DNA of 64,000 nt from Ignelater luminosus. Lineage: Eukaryota > Arthropoda > Insecta > Coleoptera > Elateridae. The position numbers were made by a program, and so were the translations under genes. Positions 1 through 12,939 of the stretch are shown here, piece by piece. Below the pieces are notes generated by a model. That model was given only the letters and a program-made list of their open reading frames with translations. It made no database searches and was not told the origin of the DNA. The stretch is taken from assembly GCA_011009095.1 (NCBI GenBank), contig VTPC01000502.1, forward strand, positions 1 to 64,000. Reading direction: 5' to 3'. Position 1 is the first letter of the stretch. Every line of letters starts with the position of its first letter.

Positions 1-599
1 TTTTTTTGGGTAACATCTAGAGATATGTAAAGATCAATTATACTAATGACCTCTACAAATAAAAATTAAATTTCCGTGTGCTCTTGTGTTCATCCTTTTT
101 TATTTAAGGTAGTTAGAAAAGAAGCAAATATAGGTATCTTAAAGATATTCATTCAGTTACGTAACATACACATATAACCGGTTCGCATGAACGTTGTAGT
201 GCCAATATAAAGTTACTGAAGAATGCGTAAGCGACAAAGAGGTTTACTTTGAAGGTAATTTAGTGTTTTAAACTTTTTGTATTATAGGTAATGTAAACAT
301 GTGACTAATTTGCTAGAACCAAAATAATGTAATTTCTGGGTTTGCTTGGCGTTTCAGTAATTTGTGTCCGTTATGGTCTGTTCAAATAAATTTTATAGTT
401 ACATCGATATTAAACAGTGACAAAATAAAAAAAAACTAATGTATAATAATTCCAACTGTAAGTATTGTTTTAGCTGATTTTTAGACATTGTTTCTTTCAT
501 TACGTTTGGAAGTTCTCTATAGTTTAAAACTTTTATTGCAAAAATTTTTTTTTTTCTTTTACATAGGTACCTACATTAAGTATGTAAAACGTCAGACGC
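1..599. other. AT-rich flank, no gene seen
   Basis: Upstream flank of the serine-protease homologue. I see no coding segment, no recognisable transposon and no convincing TATA box close to the gene start. Confidence 0.5.
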
Positions 600-1669
600 A
601 TGAACCACTCTCTAACTGTAAAGATGAACTACAAATGGAATATACTGAATAACAAATTAATTGCCGTACTAACATTACAAATTGTAATAATATGTTGTGT
701 TGAAGAATTAACAACAGACAATCCCGAAGATGGTCATTATCGTTTAGCGTCAATAGATCATTGTGGACTCCAACATTCCGACGATTATTTTCATTTAACT
801 AACAAGACAGAAATCACAGAATTTCCATGGTTAGCCCGAATTGGATACCGACGTAACGGCGAAAATTATGATCAATTTCTGTGTCTTGGTTCACTTATTA
901 CTTCTAGGCATGTGCTTACAGCTGCCCAATGCTTAGATGACAATTTAAAGCCGTAAGTCACATTATAAAATATAAAACAGTATTTGTACTTAAAGGATCT
1001 TATTGAGTAATTTAGTACTATTATTCGTCTTGGAGAATATCACAGTTATAATAGTACGGATTGCGCTTACTATGCAAGCATCAAAGCAGAGGAATGCAGC
1101 GATGCCCAAGATTTTGGCGTGGAAAAGATTATTAGACATCATGGTTATATTAATGAAACTGGAGGTGTTCATGATATTGGTTTGATAAAATTAGACCAAG
1201 TTGTTGGATATACAGGTAATTACAGGCTCTTTTGTATTAATATGATAAAGTTTTTACTGTGCTTTCTGTTTTAGACTATATTCGACCAATATGTCTGATT
1301 CCACCTGCAAATGAAAAATCAGGATCAGAACTTAAAAATCTGACTATTGGTGCTTGGGGTTGGTCAAAACAACATTTTAGTACCTATCACAGAACAAAAA
1401 TTAAGTTAGAATCTCCCGTCGATATTACACCCAGAGAAGAATGTGTTTCGAGATCTGCAACACTTCAAGATAATCAAGTGTGTGCTACTTATGTTAACGA
1501 CAAAGTTTGCCTATATGATAACGGTGGACCTCTCATATTTTCTTATAACTATCAATGGTTTCAAGAGGGAGTGGTACTTAGTGGTAAAAGAAATTGTTTT
1601 GTTGCTATACCTCCATTTCGGTATACAAGTGTGTCTGCTTATATAGACTGGATTAATGAAAATTTATAA
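600..1669 (+). CDS. Secreted serine-protease homologue, catalytically dead (3 exons)
   Basis: Exons 600-952, 1016-1215 and 1275-1669 join in frame through GT-AG introns (63 and 59 nt) to give 315 residues. A hydrophobic stretch at residues 19-33 is the likely signal peptide; a second ATG at 624 (Met9) may be the true start. The chymotrypsin fold is clear: EFPWLARIGY near 74-83, LTAAQC at 106-111, VHDIGLIKL at 169-177, RPICLIP at 188-194, and DNGGPL at 266-271. The catalytic His is Gln110 and the catalytic Ser is Asn267; only Asp171 remains. The usual R-IVGG activation cleavage site before the EFPW motif is also absent. It is therefore a serine-protease homologue (SPH), not an enzyme. Known insect SPHs act as cofactors or decoys in haemolymph cascades such as melanisation and clotting; that role here is inference. 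I see no clear CLIP domain. A possible poly(A) signal ATTAAA lies at 1810. Confidence 0.9.
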
Positions 1670-3464
1670 TCGACATAATAGTACCATTAGTAGAAATAGT
1701 TTTTATTGTCATGATATTTAGTTACTGTTCGTTAACCTTCTCCAGCCATACGTAATGTTAATGTAGAACTTGTAAAACTTTAAAGAATAATCTTGGTAGA
1801 GTAATAAGCATTAAAAGATTATTACTTTCATATTTATTGGTGTTTTAGTTTTACTTTCTTTTTATTTAAACAATTTATTTGATAGATTGTTCTTTGTTAA
1901 TCAAATTCCTAAGTTTAGTCTACCAGAGTGTACTTTTATATTTATTATTATTAGTAAATAAGAAAAGAGATACACGCAAATTTTAAATTTTGTAATAAAT
2001 AGTATAAGTAACACAACGCAAATATAATAAGAATTAAACCATTTTGATGAATTTTTTATTTTCAAAAATTTCTTATTAATAGATTTGAAAGATAATAAAT
2101 AATTTCTTAAGGCGGGTGCAGAAATCGTCTATCCTTCTCTCAACAACATAATTTTAGGATTATACAGAATTCGTAATGGGCTCGATACGATACATAAAGC
2201 AAACCATAATACAGAAGAAACTCTAATCTAAACTTTTCTTCTTAATGGTTTATGTTTTTTTATCTGTGTGTGTAGTAGGTACGTACGATTACATAATATT
2301 ATTATGTAGAGTTTCATGTCAATATGAAGCTACATGATATCTATTGGTAAGTTATCATTCCCTATATTCTATGTAACTCGGATATGTGTTTGTAAACTAT
2401 TGCTCTGTGGACATTTCTAACTATACATTTTAAATTAAAATGGCTTCTTTCCACTATAAACTAGCACACGCTTTCGTAATTAAAAAGGTTTTTTGCCAGT
2501 AGGGACGCTCAAATGTATGTCCTAAACCTCTGCAAAGTTTCTACATTCCAGAGACGAACCTGACTCTTCCACACCTCCTGGGGTCGACTGACGCGAATAT
2601 GGAATAAATCAGAAGATATGTATGTAGAGCGTATTAATTAATGGAGGCTTCCTAAGAATTCTTTTGTACAGTATTTCACAATATTTTAATAATAATAATA
2701 TGATATGCATTAATGAAAATTGCAAAACAAAATTTTAAAACAAAAGTAAAAAAAACACTTTGTTGGTTCATTTTTGAAAGCAAATTTGTTTGAATTAACC
2801 TGCATTTTTTTAGTAAATGGAAAACTTTTTTGGGTGTAGTAACTTCTTTATTCATACCTCCCTACCTCTATGATAAAATCACCTTTCAAACAGTTATTTA
2901 TAATATAAATTGTTATTGATATTCCCTTTACAGAGAATAACATTGTATAAGAGATCATTTTCTTATAATGTTGATAATATCAACGAATGTAGTATACGTC
3001 TTTTTTCCACGTTTAATCACACAGCAGTCGCTAATCTGTTACTAATATGTTCTCTACTATTTACTGCATATATAAGCTGTAGGTAAGAATTTTGAATTAT
3101 CTGTACTCTTCTAGAATACTCCCTGGTCAGACATGGACCTCAGACGAAATTACAAAATGAAATATGTGACAGTACTAAAGCATTGCACAGCGTTATTCCC
3201 CATTGGTGTGTTAGTAAATTCTTGATTGCAAATTATATCGCAGATTTGAGAAAGCACGTTATAAACAAAGTTTAACATGATAAGAAAATCTCAGATCCAC
3301 TTCGACGACAAGACCTAGATTTTTAGTGAAATTTACCTATTCTAGTTTTTGATGCCTAAATTTCTTGTCTTGTTTTGGGAGAAGCATTAAACAGTGAAAG
3401 CTTGGATTTTGCTAAACTTGCATTTAAGAAATGTCCAACTGCATTGCTAATAAGTTCTTCTATT
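1670..3464. other. Intergenic, no gene recognised
   Basis: AT-rich DNA downstream of the protease homologue. No open frame with recognisable motifs and no terminal repeats were seen. Confidence 0.4.
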
Positions 3465-3745
3465 TAAATTTCGATTTATTTCCTCATTGGCTTCGACAAA
3501 GTTCTTTCGTTTAAAAGAGAAATATAGTTGCGTATCATCAGTATATAGATGGTATCTGCGAAAACATAGTTTCGTAATAATGGTAGTAATAATATAGCAA
3601 TAATAATAGTATATAGCGTGAACAATATGGGTCTTAAGATAGAGCCTTGCGGCACTCTACAACTTAATTGTAGACCGTTAGAATAGTTTTCTTTATAACC
3701 AACAACTTGCTACCTATATGTTAAGTAACTGTAATTGTACTATTA
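3465..3745 (-). pseudogene. Degenerate LINE reverse-transcriptase fragment
   Basis: Read on the minus strand from about 3740 downward, the conceptual protein has SYLTYR, a stop, QVVGYKENYSNG, then RVPQGSILRPILF. This matches the (G)VPQGSILGP motif of CR1/Jockey-type non-LTR reverse transcriptases. After a frame change the string TDDTQLYFS follows near 3500-3530, the decayed YADD active-site box. Only the palm region is left, with at least one stop and one frameshift, so it is an old dead fragment. The clade is uncertain. Confidence 0.65.
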
Positions 3746-5919
3746 CAGGCTGATTAGTGATTAATATTACTCTGAGAACCTCTAAAAGTTCTCATGCAAC
3801 AAGCACTTTTGACTGTACGAAGATACGTCGGTTTCAGAGTGTTGTAGATACTTCATAAAGACTTGTGAAGATTTAATCGATAAGTCGAATAGTATAGTAA
3901 GCATTAATGAGGATTATTCATTCATAAATCTGAATTTTTGCTAATGTAGTTATAAATTCATACTTAAGATTAAGAAATCGATGCCATTTTCCGCGAAACG
4001 AAACAAATAACAAACCTAGAGAGCTAAGTTTGTCCTAATCATTATAGTAAGCATATTTTGCGTATTTCTTCAAATAATCTAGATATCGGTTTTGGTTTTT
4101 TTTTTGTAAAACACTCCGTATATGAAAAAGCACAGCTGTCAAATAAACGTAAAGCATGAACAGTTAAGAATTAAGTAGTTAAGCAAATGATGCAAGAAAA
4201 TAACATCACAAAGCCAGTTAGACTGTTAATTTTTAATTTCTTGTATTTGTACAGTGCAATACCAGAATCTTTAATAAAAGAATGTCAGTGGTTACTATCA
4301 TGAAAATTAAGATATTTAATTTAATTTTTTTAAATTATTAATTTAGTCATAAAATTAACTATTTTAAAGTTTTGACCATTATTAAAATACCTTACAAATC
4401 AACAGATTAAAAAAAAGCTTTTATGTTTTATTTCAAATTGATTGGCGTTTGTTTTTTAATTTTTTCTGTCAATTTATGATAATTGTAATATGTAATCAGT
4501 GCAACATTTTTAGGAGGAAGTTTAAAATGTTTCCATTGCCTTAAAATATTAGACAAAAATTGTGGTAATTTCTCTAAAAAATTCGTTTCACGTAATATTA
4601 AAGAATGTCCTCTAATTGCTGAGACAGTTTGTTTAAGCAGAATAATTTTGCTTTCACGTCGTAACAATTTTTGCTTAATTTAAATACGATATGTAATATA
4701 AATTGAAAATTCTAGATGGTGAAATATTATGTAGTTAAAGACTGCACTCCTGTACTACAATATGCAAGCAAAACTTATGCAACAGATTTGCAATTTGCTT
4801 TATTACTGATGATTACTAGAACAGGCATTGCAGTGTTTCATTTTTTTAAATCAGTTTTAAGTCTTACAGTATTTCTCATTGTTTATTTTGTAAAAATAAG
4901 TTTGTAATTATAAAACAACCTCTACCTTTGTTTGAAAATAGTAAGCATTTCTATACTGGTTTTTTCAAGATGCTGCAAACGGATAGGCAACACATAATAC
5001 ATTTATAAATACTCATATAAATGAAGAATTTAAAATTAAATTCATTCAGAGCAGTACTGAAAAAAATAAATAGGTTATGTCAATTATTGGTTTTGTTAAT
5101 CTTAATTGCGTATAATTGATTCACGTCAACTACAGGGCTTGGAAATGGTACATATTTTAAGTACTGATACTACATATTTTTAATGCAAGTACGTATTGGT
5201 GCATATTTCTTCAAGTTGGTATACATAGAAGTACATAAACTAAAAATGTTCTCTTTTTCTATATTGTCCATTTTGCCTAAACAAATACAAGAATACAATT
5301 TTTATAGCTCGCTGCTTTTTAAGAAACAATATTCAACTCTTGGAATTTTGATCGTGATTACGTAAGATCGGATTTTATGCGAAATGCATATTCTTTAATA
5401 TGTTCATATTTACAAGTTTCTGTGCTAATGTGTAAGAATTACATTATTTTAAGGCAATTTAACTTAATTATTATTTGCATATATTGTATAATATTGAATC
5501 TATTAGCATATTTAAGAACAAAATCCACATTTATGCATTTTTTATGAATTTTAGTAGGTATTTAAATTTATTATTAAAATTCTCAAAATCCAATTGTTAC
5601 TTTTAAGACAATGTTAAGTAAATATCTTTCTAAAGTGTATTCAAGTTAACATTTGCGGTAAAGTATTAAGAGAAATTACATATATTTTTAATATACACTG
5701 TCCGATGTCCGAAGCAGTTCCTTTATTATATTCTATAAAAAGGGCGGTCGTATTGCTATAAAAATTCTCTGCAGCTAATGAAAGGTTGCTGAACTGATGT
5801 TTTGCAATTCGGGGAATACCATAAATATATGTACATTTCCTTTCCTTTCAAACATCAAACAACATTAAAAACCATTGTTCTTCAATTGGCAGGTAATAGC
5901 ATTACTATATAGAAATGCA
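3746..5919. other. Intergenic, no gene recognised
   Basis: AT-rich. Short open frames at 4428-4667 (-) and 4716-4907 (+) have skewed, low-complexity composition and no motif I recognise. No boundary repeats were seen. Confidence 0.4.
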
Positions 5920-6320
5920 AAAAAGCTGCTGCAATCTTCGGAATTGCCTCAACAGTTGGCATTTATTAAATGTAATTACAGTTTCGTACCGACTACAATT
6001 TCAAAATTAGAAGCATAGTATATGCCACTTTTAGAATCTATCGATCTAAAAAATAATTTTGAAGAATATTGTAACAAAGTACGAAGTCAAGTAGGTGCTG
6101 CTATACTGCAAAGGTTTAATTATGTATCTACCAAAAATAAAGGGTACCTAACATTAAGTAAGGTTGAAAAAGTTCTTCAAGGCAAGATTGTAGAAGATGA
6201 GGTATGAACCCCACATTAATAGCCAAGCTGAAGAATGCTCCAATTACACCGATAGATGTTGAGAGAAGCTTTTCGATTTTTAAACATATGTTTACAGAGA
6301 GGGGGCACCGATTCTATTAG
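5920..6320 (+). pseudogene. hAT-type transposase C-terminal remnant
   Basis: Successive frames give LPQQLAFIKCNYSFVP (about 5945-5990), then an open 61-residue stretch from 6022, then, after a frameshift, NAPITPIDVERSFSIFKH near 6235-6290. The last string matches the hAT dimerisation motif (a small-residue/Pro stretch, then ERSFS). The layout resembles the C-terminal part of CGGBP1-like hAT-derived proteins. The catalytic core is missing or unrecognisable and the frame is broken, so this is a decayed copy. No terminal repeats were found around it. Confidence 0.55.
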
Positions 6321-6439
6321 AAAATTTTGCAAAATACTAGTAATTAATTGTTTGAGAAATGTGAAGTAACCAATATTATTTTAATGTATTTTTAAGTTAA
6401 ATTAATTATGAAAAATATCGGTTTTATTGTAAGATATAC

Positions 6440-7605
6440 AGGATGGTCCAAGATTTCGCTCTAGTAAGATAATAGCTTTATGTTAGGAAATAGAAACAAA
6501 TTGAGAGCAGAAAGCAACATAGGGCCTCTAGAAGCATAACCTAAAACTATTTTGAATTATACAGGGTATTCGACTTGTTTGTGGCAGTACCTTACTGTAT
6601 TTTTCAAATGGAACACCCTGTATATTACTTCATTTTTAAATTTCCTATTACATTTAGTGCTTTTTAAGCACAGCCCTCTTTGCTTACAAAATACAATACA
6701 ACAAAATACACTAATTTTTTAACACGATGGCGCACCAGCGCATTCGTCACGTTACAAACCATCCCAATAATACGTATCGACGATGGATTGGTAGTCATTG
6801 CCCTATAAGATGACCTGCAAGATGTAATGTAGTAGTAGGTACTGTTCTGTTAAATATTGCTAAAGTTCCTTTCTTTTGTTCTGTTCAAAACACAAAAAAA
6901 TATAAATGTACATGTACATATGCATAATTCAAATGTTAGTTGCAACTAATGTTTCTAAGCATAACCCTCTTTACTAAATGTGGCTATTTAAGTTAACAAA
7001 ATTAGCGTTTTCAAAATAACGCTTAAACCACCGCCGATATACCCAAAGACCATTAAAAAAAACGAAAGAAAATTGAATTTTAAGTCTGATTGTACAAAAA
7101 TTTTTATATCGCTCTATTTAAAAATATCAAGTTATCCATGATTGAAGGTCTTCATTTTCAATTATCCATAATGGGACCATAGTAATCTTTAAAAAAGTTA
7201 TTTGTAACACAATTGATGTAGCAGCCCGTATTTGACACGATGATCAAACCGTATTTTCGTATCCTGTTTAGTTCCAGAGATATTTCAAAATTTCTAAAAC
7301 AATGTAAAACTAATATTTTTCAAGAAATATTAAATATCTCGAAAACACCGCAATTTAGACCAAACATATGGTTAATAAAAATTAATCTAAATGTAATAGG
7401 AAATCCAAAAATGAAGTAACATACAGGGTGTTCCATTTGAAAAAATAAAGTAAGATACTGCCACAAACAAGTCGAACACCCTGTATAATTAAAAATATTA
7501 TTAGGTTATGCTTTCAGAGGCACTCTGTCGCTCTCTGCTTTCAATTTGTTTCTATCTGCTAGCATAAAGCTGTCATCTTACTAGAGCGGAATCTTGGACC
7601 ACCCT
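6440..7605. mobile_element. Non-autonomous DNA element with ~220-bp terminal inverted repeats
   Basis: The left end (about 6440-6661) reads AGGATGGTCCAAGATTTCGC onward. It matches the reverse complement of the right end (about 7385-7605), which begins AGGGTGGTCCAAGATTCCGC. Similarity continues for about 220 bp at roughly 90% by eye, including shared CAGGGTGTTCCATTTG-like and ACAAGTCGAA boxes. The middle 700 bp has no transposase-like frame. The element is a long-TIR MITE moved by something elsewhere in the genome. I could not read a clear target-site duplication, so the superfamily is unassigned. Confidence 0.8.
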
Positions 7606-10444
7606 TTATGCAAAAATTATATTTTTTAAAAATTAAAGGTACATGTCTTATTATTACTACTTTTAAAGCTTATCACACTTAAAATAATTTGCTACATATA
7701 TCCTTATTTCGTCTGCATATTTTACAAAAAAAAATCAGTGTATATATATATATACGCATATTTTCCGATCTTTAGCTAATTAGTCATATTGGTTTCAGTA
7801 CCTCACATAACCAGACATACCCTCAGCAATCAATTTTTCAAACTGGACGATTGTGGACGTCCTATGCTCGATGCAGTGAGATGTTAAATACTCATTCATT
7901 TAAAATGCGTTCTACATTTTGGTTGATTGAAAACAATCAGTCTGGTCGAACTGTCTACGCCCCTGCTCTGCAAAGCAAAAAGGGCCTAACTCGAGAAATA
8001 GGCAAAATTGAATTTATGGTAGTACTGAATTTTTTGCACTGAAATCTAGTTGTATACCAAGCAGAAAACTTTGAAAATAAGTAGTAAGACCCAATTTTCA
8101 AAATGTCTAATCGTCAAGAAATGTGAATATCTCAAAACTATGATTTTTCGGAGCTAGGACATTTTTGTTTTGCAGGGCAGCATATTATCCAGTAGGCTGA
8201 ACTAGGCAAAGGCCTAAAGCACCGCATCATGAGTAGGCGTCTTGCTGGGTCCAATCTTCAAATTCGCCTTTCTGTAATTCCGCATACGGGGTGCTCGTTT
8301 GTAATTCTTTCAACATGGGGATCTTCCTTATTGGAAGAGTTACAGCTTAGGTCTAATTAAAACAATGGACAATTTTCTAACTCATGAGTAACGCCGTATT
8401 AAAGTCAAAATTTGAGTATCGAATTTGGTTTTTCAAATTCTTTGTTTCAAATGAAGAAAAAAAAACTAAAGAATTTAATCTGTGGTTTTCATCCGACCCT
8501 GGTCTGAACTCTGCCTTAGTGTTTATAAAGATAATCCTTCACATTGGACAGATTACCATAATAAACAAGAAACTTGAAGTGGTACTGTGATTGCTGAGTG
8601 AGGCTCACTTTTGCAATCACCAGACAAGCTTTTACCTAAGGGAATTATTTCCATGAATGCAGTATTGTGAAAATGGTAGACAACAGTTGTATCTATGACA
8701 ATAATTCTCTAGATAAACTTAGGGAACGCTTGTAAAAGTGAGCGTTTTGGAGGTACAAATTTTTAAAAACTGTGGTAGTACATAATTATGTATTGTTATT
8801 AGTACCGAGCATTCTAACCAAAAAATCTACTTCCGTGTAACGTGACTTGGCTTCTTATTTGTAGAGTTCTTAAAGGACCACAGTAAATTAAAGGAAAAAA
8901 TTATAGTTTGCAACATTACTAAATCGCCTCTACACGCGGTCTGCATCTGCTTAATGTGTTGCCCCTTTTTAAATTCACCTGCTCCTAGTGCTATCGTATA
9001 TGCAGAAAGTTGTACGTACCCTCAGTCATAGATAACTAATAAGAGGTTAGGTTAGTCCCTCAGTTAGAAGGAGAAATAGAAGGAATAATGTGCTCCTATT
9101 ATACTCGGAAAAGCATTCGAATTTGTTTCCCTGTAGAAACTCAGAATAGCAACTGCTCTTCTAACTTGCGCAGATTAGTTTTAACTTGAAACGTATAGAC
9201 AAGATAACAGACTTGCTGGAACAGACATGATAGAACACAAACAAAATTATTTCACATTACGTTTCCGATTATTTTTATATTAAATATAAAAAGTGCTTTC
9301 ATTTCTGACCGAAGAGAAATATGAAAGTACTTTGATTAATTGCAAAGTCTACCACAAGGTAGTTTTAAAAGGATTTTATTAAAGAAACAATTTAAAATAT
9401 CACATTTTGATTTGGGTGGTACTCTCGTATATGCAACTGCGGAGATACTTGTTTTTCTATCTTTCAGGTAAATTCTTGTGTGTTTGTAGTTAGGATCAGA
9501 ATAAAGATATTGAAGATGATTCATATGAATATGTTTGATTTATGGTGAAAGCTTTAATAAAAATAAAATGAGTTTACCTTTGCTAATTGAATCACTATAA
9601 TTCATAGAATCATCATCAGGTATGTTTTTTCTTGTAGATTTAAATTCAATTTTAGTATGGTTTTCTAATTGATAATTTTATGAAAGTATTAGCATTTGTT
9701 GACACTGTTACTAAAAAGCAAGGTTATAATAATATGCCATGAAAGTAAATAAATAATTTATTAAAGATGAATAGACCTGAATAATGCCTGCTTGCTTATT
9801 AATTCATTCGCCTAATTATTACAAGTTTTAAGCATGAATTATTATGAATTATTTAACGCGCTCAAGAAATTACGTCAGACAAGTGTTCACTGCAAGGGAA
9901 TAGTCAAGAAATTCTGAAATATGTAGGTATGACGTGAATTGCATTACGTATATGATATTTAAGGATTTTCGACACTGGTGATCAAGATCTGATATGCAGG
10001 GGATCGTTAGAACAATCGACTTGAATGAATAATTAAGCAAAGAGTAACAAGAACCTGAACTGCGGTGATGAGCCTGACTGTCGTTCTGAAAAACAGAAAC
10101 GTCACATAAAAATCTGGATAGGTTAGGAAGAAAGAGAAAAAATGCCCGAAGAAAGTTTTTCCAATTTTAGAAATTCTCTTTTTTTTCTCATAAAAGTTAA
10201 ATTGATCAACTATGGTTTTTAACCTTTAACTGTGATTCACACCTTTTACGAAGTATTTTACGTTATCACTCAAAAACAAACTAAAATGTTAGTATTTGTT
10301 CATGTGATAAGGATTCCCCCATCATGAAAAAATCACCCAATTGACTTTTATCTTTATTGATTCAGATAATAACAATCTAAATATAACCAGAGTTACATCT
10401 ACTACAAGATTCATTTATTATTCCATATATGTAGTTTTTCAAAG
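7606..10444. other. Intergenic, no gene recognised
   Basis: Contains a short TA microsatellite near 7739-7754. A slightly more GC-balanced block at about 7800-8350 may be old repeat DNA, but I could not assign it. No promoter is obvious next to the Ly6 gene that follows. Confidence 0.4.
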
Positions 10445-11143
10445 ATGGCGTCAATATTAACTGTTTTGATTACAATCTGTACTGGTAATAATAATTATTG
10501 AATTAAACTAATGCAAATTTAAGGTACCTTTTGTTAATGTATATTTTTCAGTACTGTTAAAACCAAGCATTGCCAACGGTAACGAAGGATTGCAATGTTA
10601 TTTTTGCGAATATCAAATGACAAATGCGTGCGGAGATAGTTCAGATATAACGGCCCTTACGTCCGTGCCATGTAAAGATTTGAATTATACAGCACCAATT
10701 AAAGGAGGCGATAGAAGAGCTGTCGCTCACGAAGTTTTATCAAGAGTTGTTGATGGGAAATTTCGAGGCGCGCCTTTAATACGAGACGTTTTCCAAAAGG
10801 GTTCTGTTGAAAGAACTGAAAAGCCTTTTAAGTACGTTTGTTTGAAGATATCTCTGACTGCAGGTAAATTCTAAGAAATAAGTAAAATACGAGTAATAAT
10901 TAGTAAATTCTGTTTTATTTAGAAGATAAAAGAGGCACGATAAGATCTTGCATAAGGCAAGAAGCCACCATTGAAGATGCATGTGACTTCATTAAACAAG
11001 AACTAGGTTCCGATTTTCAAGTAAATAATTGTTATTCGTGTGAGTCTGATAATTGCAATTCTGGATCGCTCTTAAAGATATCTAGTTTTATAATTCTCTG
11101 TGGATTATACTTTTGTTTTTTTAAAACAAACTATTTTATGTAA
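10445..11143 (+). CDS. Ly6/uPAR three-finger protein, probable GPI anchor (paralogue 1)
   Basis: Exons 10445-10484, 10552-10863 and 10923-11143 give 190 residues; both introns are in phase 1. Exon 1 plus the first codons of exon 2 encode a signal peptide (MASILTVLITICTVLL). The mature part opens with LQCYFCEYQ and carries ten cysteines, ending in NCYSCESDNCN. This is the CxxC start and CN end typical of insect Ly6/uPAR domains (five disulfides). A hydrophobic C-terminal tail (ISSFIILCGLYFCFF) fits a GPI-attachment signal, so the protein should sit on the outer cell surface. Family members in flies (for example boudin, crooked, quiver/sleepless) act in septate junctions or ion-channel trafficking; which role applies here cannot be told. 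AATAAA at 11209 is a likely poly(A) signal. It is the longest of the three paralogues because of a longer loop in exon 2. Confidence 0.9.
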
Positions 11144-11208
11144 ACTTAGTATGTATAATTGTTAAGACTAGAATAATTAAAAATTTAGAAAATGTTTAGC
11201 TATTAAAT

Positions 11209-11214
11209 AATAAA
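11209..11214 (+). promoter_or_regulatory. Poly(A) signal of Ly6 paralogue 1
   Basis: AATAAA 66 bp after the stop codon at 11143, in AT-rich 3' UTR sequence. Confidence 0.55.
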
Positions 11215-12180
11215 TATTTTTAAGTGTGGTACGCATTTATGTACCCATCTTTTCGTTGTATTAATTACACTGAACTATTCAAACTCCATAACAAACCACG
11301 CATGTAACTAGAGTCAGATTTTGAGGAATGTTATATTTTGTTGTAGACTTCTACATTTTCCACAAAAACAATAAATTATGTGTTTTTAAGAAAATACCAG
11401 ATCCATTTTAATCCACATTATAATCATTAGTAAGTATAATTAATAACACTACCCTATACTATAAGTAGTCTCTGTAGTAGATGATTAATGTTAAACAAAT
11501 ACAATTATAAGAGTATGAACTATTTCTGTTCTTAAGTACCCTTTATTTATTTACTAACATCAAGTATAGCACATTAATTATAAGAAATTTAATAGTTCGC
11601 TGCGAGAATAACACATTAGAGAAATAAAACTTTCTACAGATAAAAAATATAACACAATAACAGTATAATAACATAAGATAAACCTTTTGCTTCTGCAAAT
11701 CATTTTAATCAAACACGTAAACACAATGATAAGATTGCGATTTTTTGGAGCCCTTTATAAAATATATTACATAATAAACATATACCGTATCTGGGAGGTA
11801 TGGAATAAAATTCACATCTTCACAACCTTTGGTTTTTCTAAAAGATTCTGAGACAGGTCGATTTATAGTTTTAAATAGGTATATTTTAAAGAAAGTTAGT
11901 AATAGTGTACAGAGTAATCGATAACGAATCTATGACGTCATTGAGTCTATTTGAATGGTAACATACGTTTTTAACACACGTCTTGATTCCCTCGAAATAT
12001 ACTTTACAGTGATGTATCACACTTACTTATCTATATTTGTAATAATAAAATGTAAAAATGTAATTGCAACACGATAAGACTGTGTAGGTACCAACAGTGC
12101 ACCACTCCTTTATTTCGTCTTCGTTTTTCCGAAAAGTTCGTTTTCAGTTGAACAAAATGTGTAATTAATTTTTGTAAACA
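11215..12180. other. Intergenic, no gene recognised
   Basis: AT-rich spacer after Ly6 paralogue 1. No motif-bearing frame and no terminal repeats were seen. Confidence 0.4.
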
Positions 12181-12475
12181 TTAAGTACTGATTACAACAG
12201 TATATCTTTCAGGATCGTTTGGCCTACCTACTCTTACTTGGATTTTTTCCGGTTGGTCTTCTCCATATTTCTTTTTATATTTAATAGATTGCTTAGTCTG
12301 ATCTCGTGACAGTCTACTTTTTACTGCTGCATTTCTTACTTTTTCTAGTCTTCTTCTTCATTTTTCTTCTGGTAGTTTTTGCTTCAAAATCTTCCCTAAC
12401 GGTTTTCCTGTTTTATCTCCCTACAATCGTAATTTCCTTTCTATTTTCTACTGTATTGACTTCACTTTTAAGTTG
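12181..12475 (-). pseudogene. Unassigned coding-like remnant, minus strand
   Basis: Read downward from about 12475, the minus strand gives a lysine/arginine-rich protein. It contains VGDKTGKPLGKILKQ, LEKVRNAAVKSRLSRDQ and KYGEDQPEKIQVRVGRPN, and ends ...YTVVIST before TAA at about 12181. One frameshift near 12420 and one TGA near 12358 interrupt it. The residue composition and lack of low complexity suggest it was once coding, probably part of a transposon. I do not recognise the family. A LINE remnant follows on the other strand, but I see no proof that the two belong together. Confidence 0.35.
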
Positions 12476-12939
12476 AACCTGTGTGCTGCTGACTGTGTAA
12501 CTTTATCTACTATAGGTTCCAGCTCTTTATTCTGTTCTGTCTATCTATCTTTAATGGTACTGTCCATGTTTTTGTATATACGACTTACCACTTTCTTTGG
12601 AATTTTTATCATTCCTAGAAATGCTATTCTCTTTTCTTCTTTTATTTTATTAAATTACCAATTCTAAGTATATAAATTTTTATTCTTGTAGTTTTTCTAA
12701 ATATATTTTGCATGATGTTCGTTTTTCCCTAGGACCATTTTGCTTTTTCTCTATCGATCTATGTTTATTTTCTTTGCCGCTCTTTTATAGATTTTCATGT
12801 TTTTATTCAGTGTTTTTCATATTCAACTATAATAGCCATGGCGTCGTCGTAACACAATTTTGAAATTTCAGTTCAGTATCCTAGCTCATATCGTTTGACT
12901 TCAAAGGGTCGGAAGTAGGAATAGGCAATGGAGTAGTGC

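Noticed and set aside
4428-4667. 79-residue minus-strand open frame
   Set aside because: No recognised motif, no splice or promoter context and AT-driven residue composition.
9045-9056. GGTTAGGTTAG as insect telomere repeat (TTAGG)n
   Set aside because: Only two units; too short to be more than chance.
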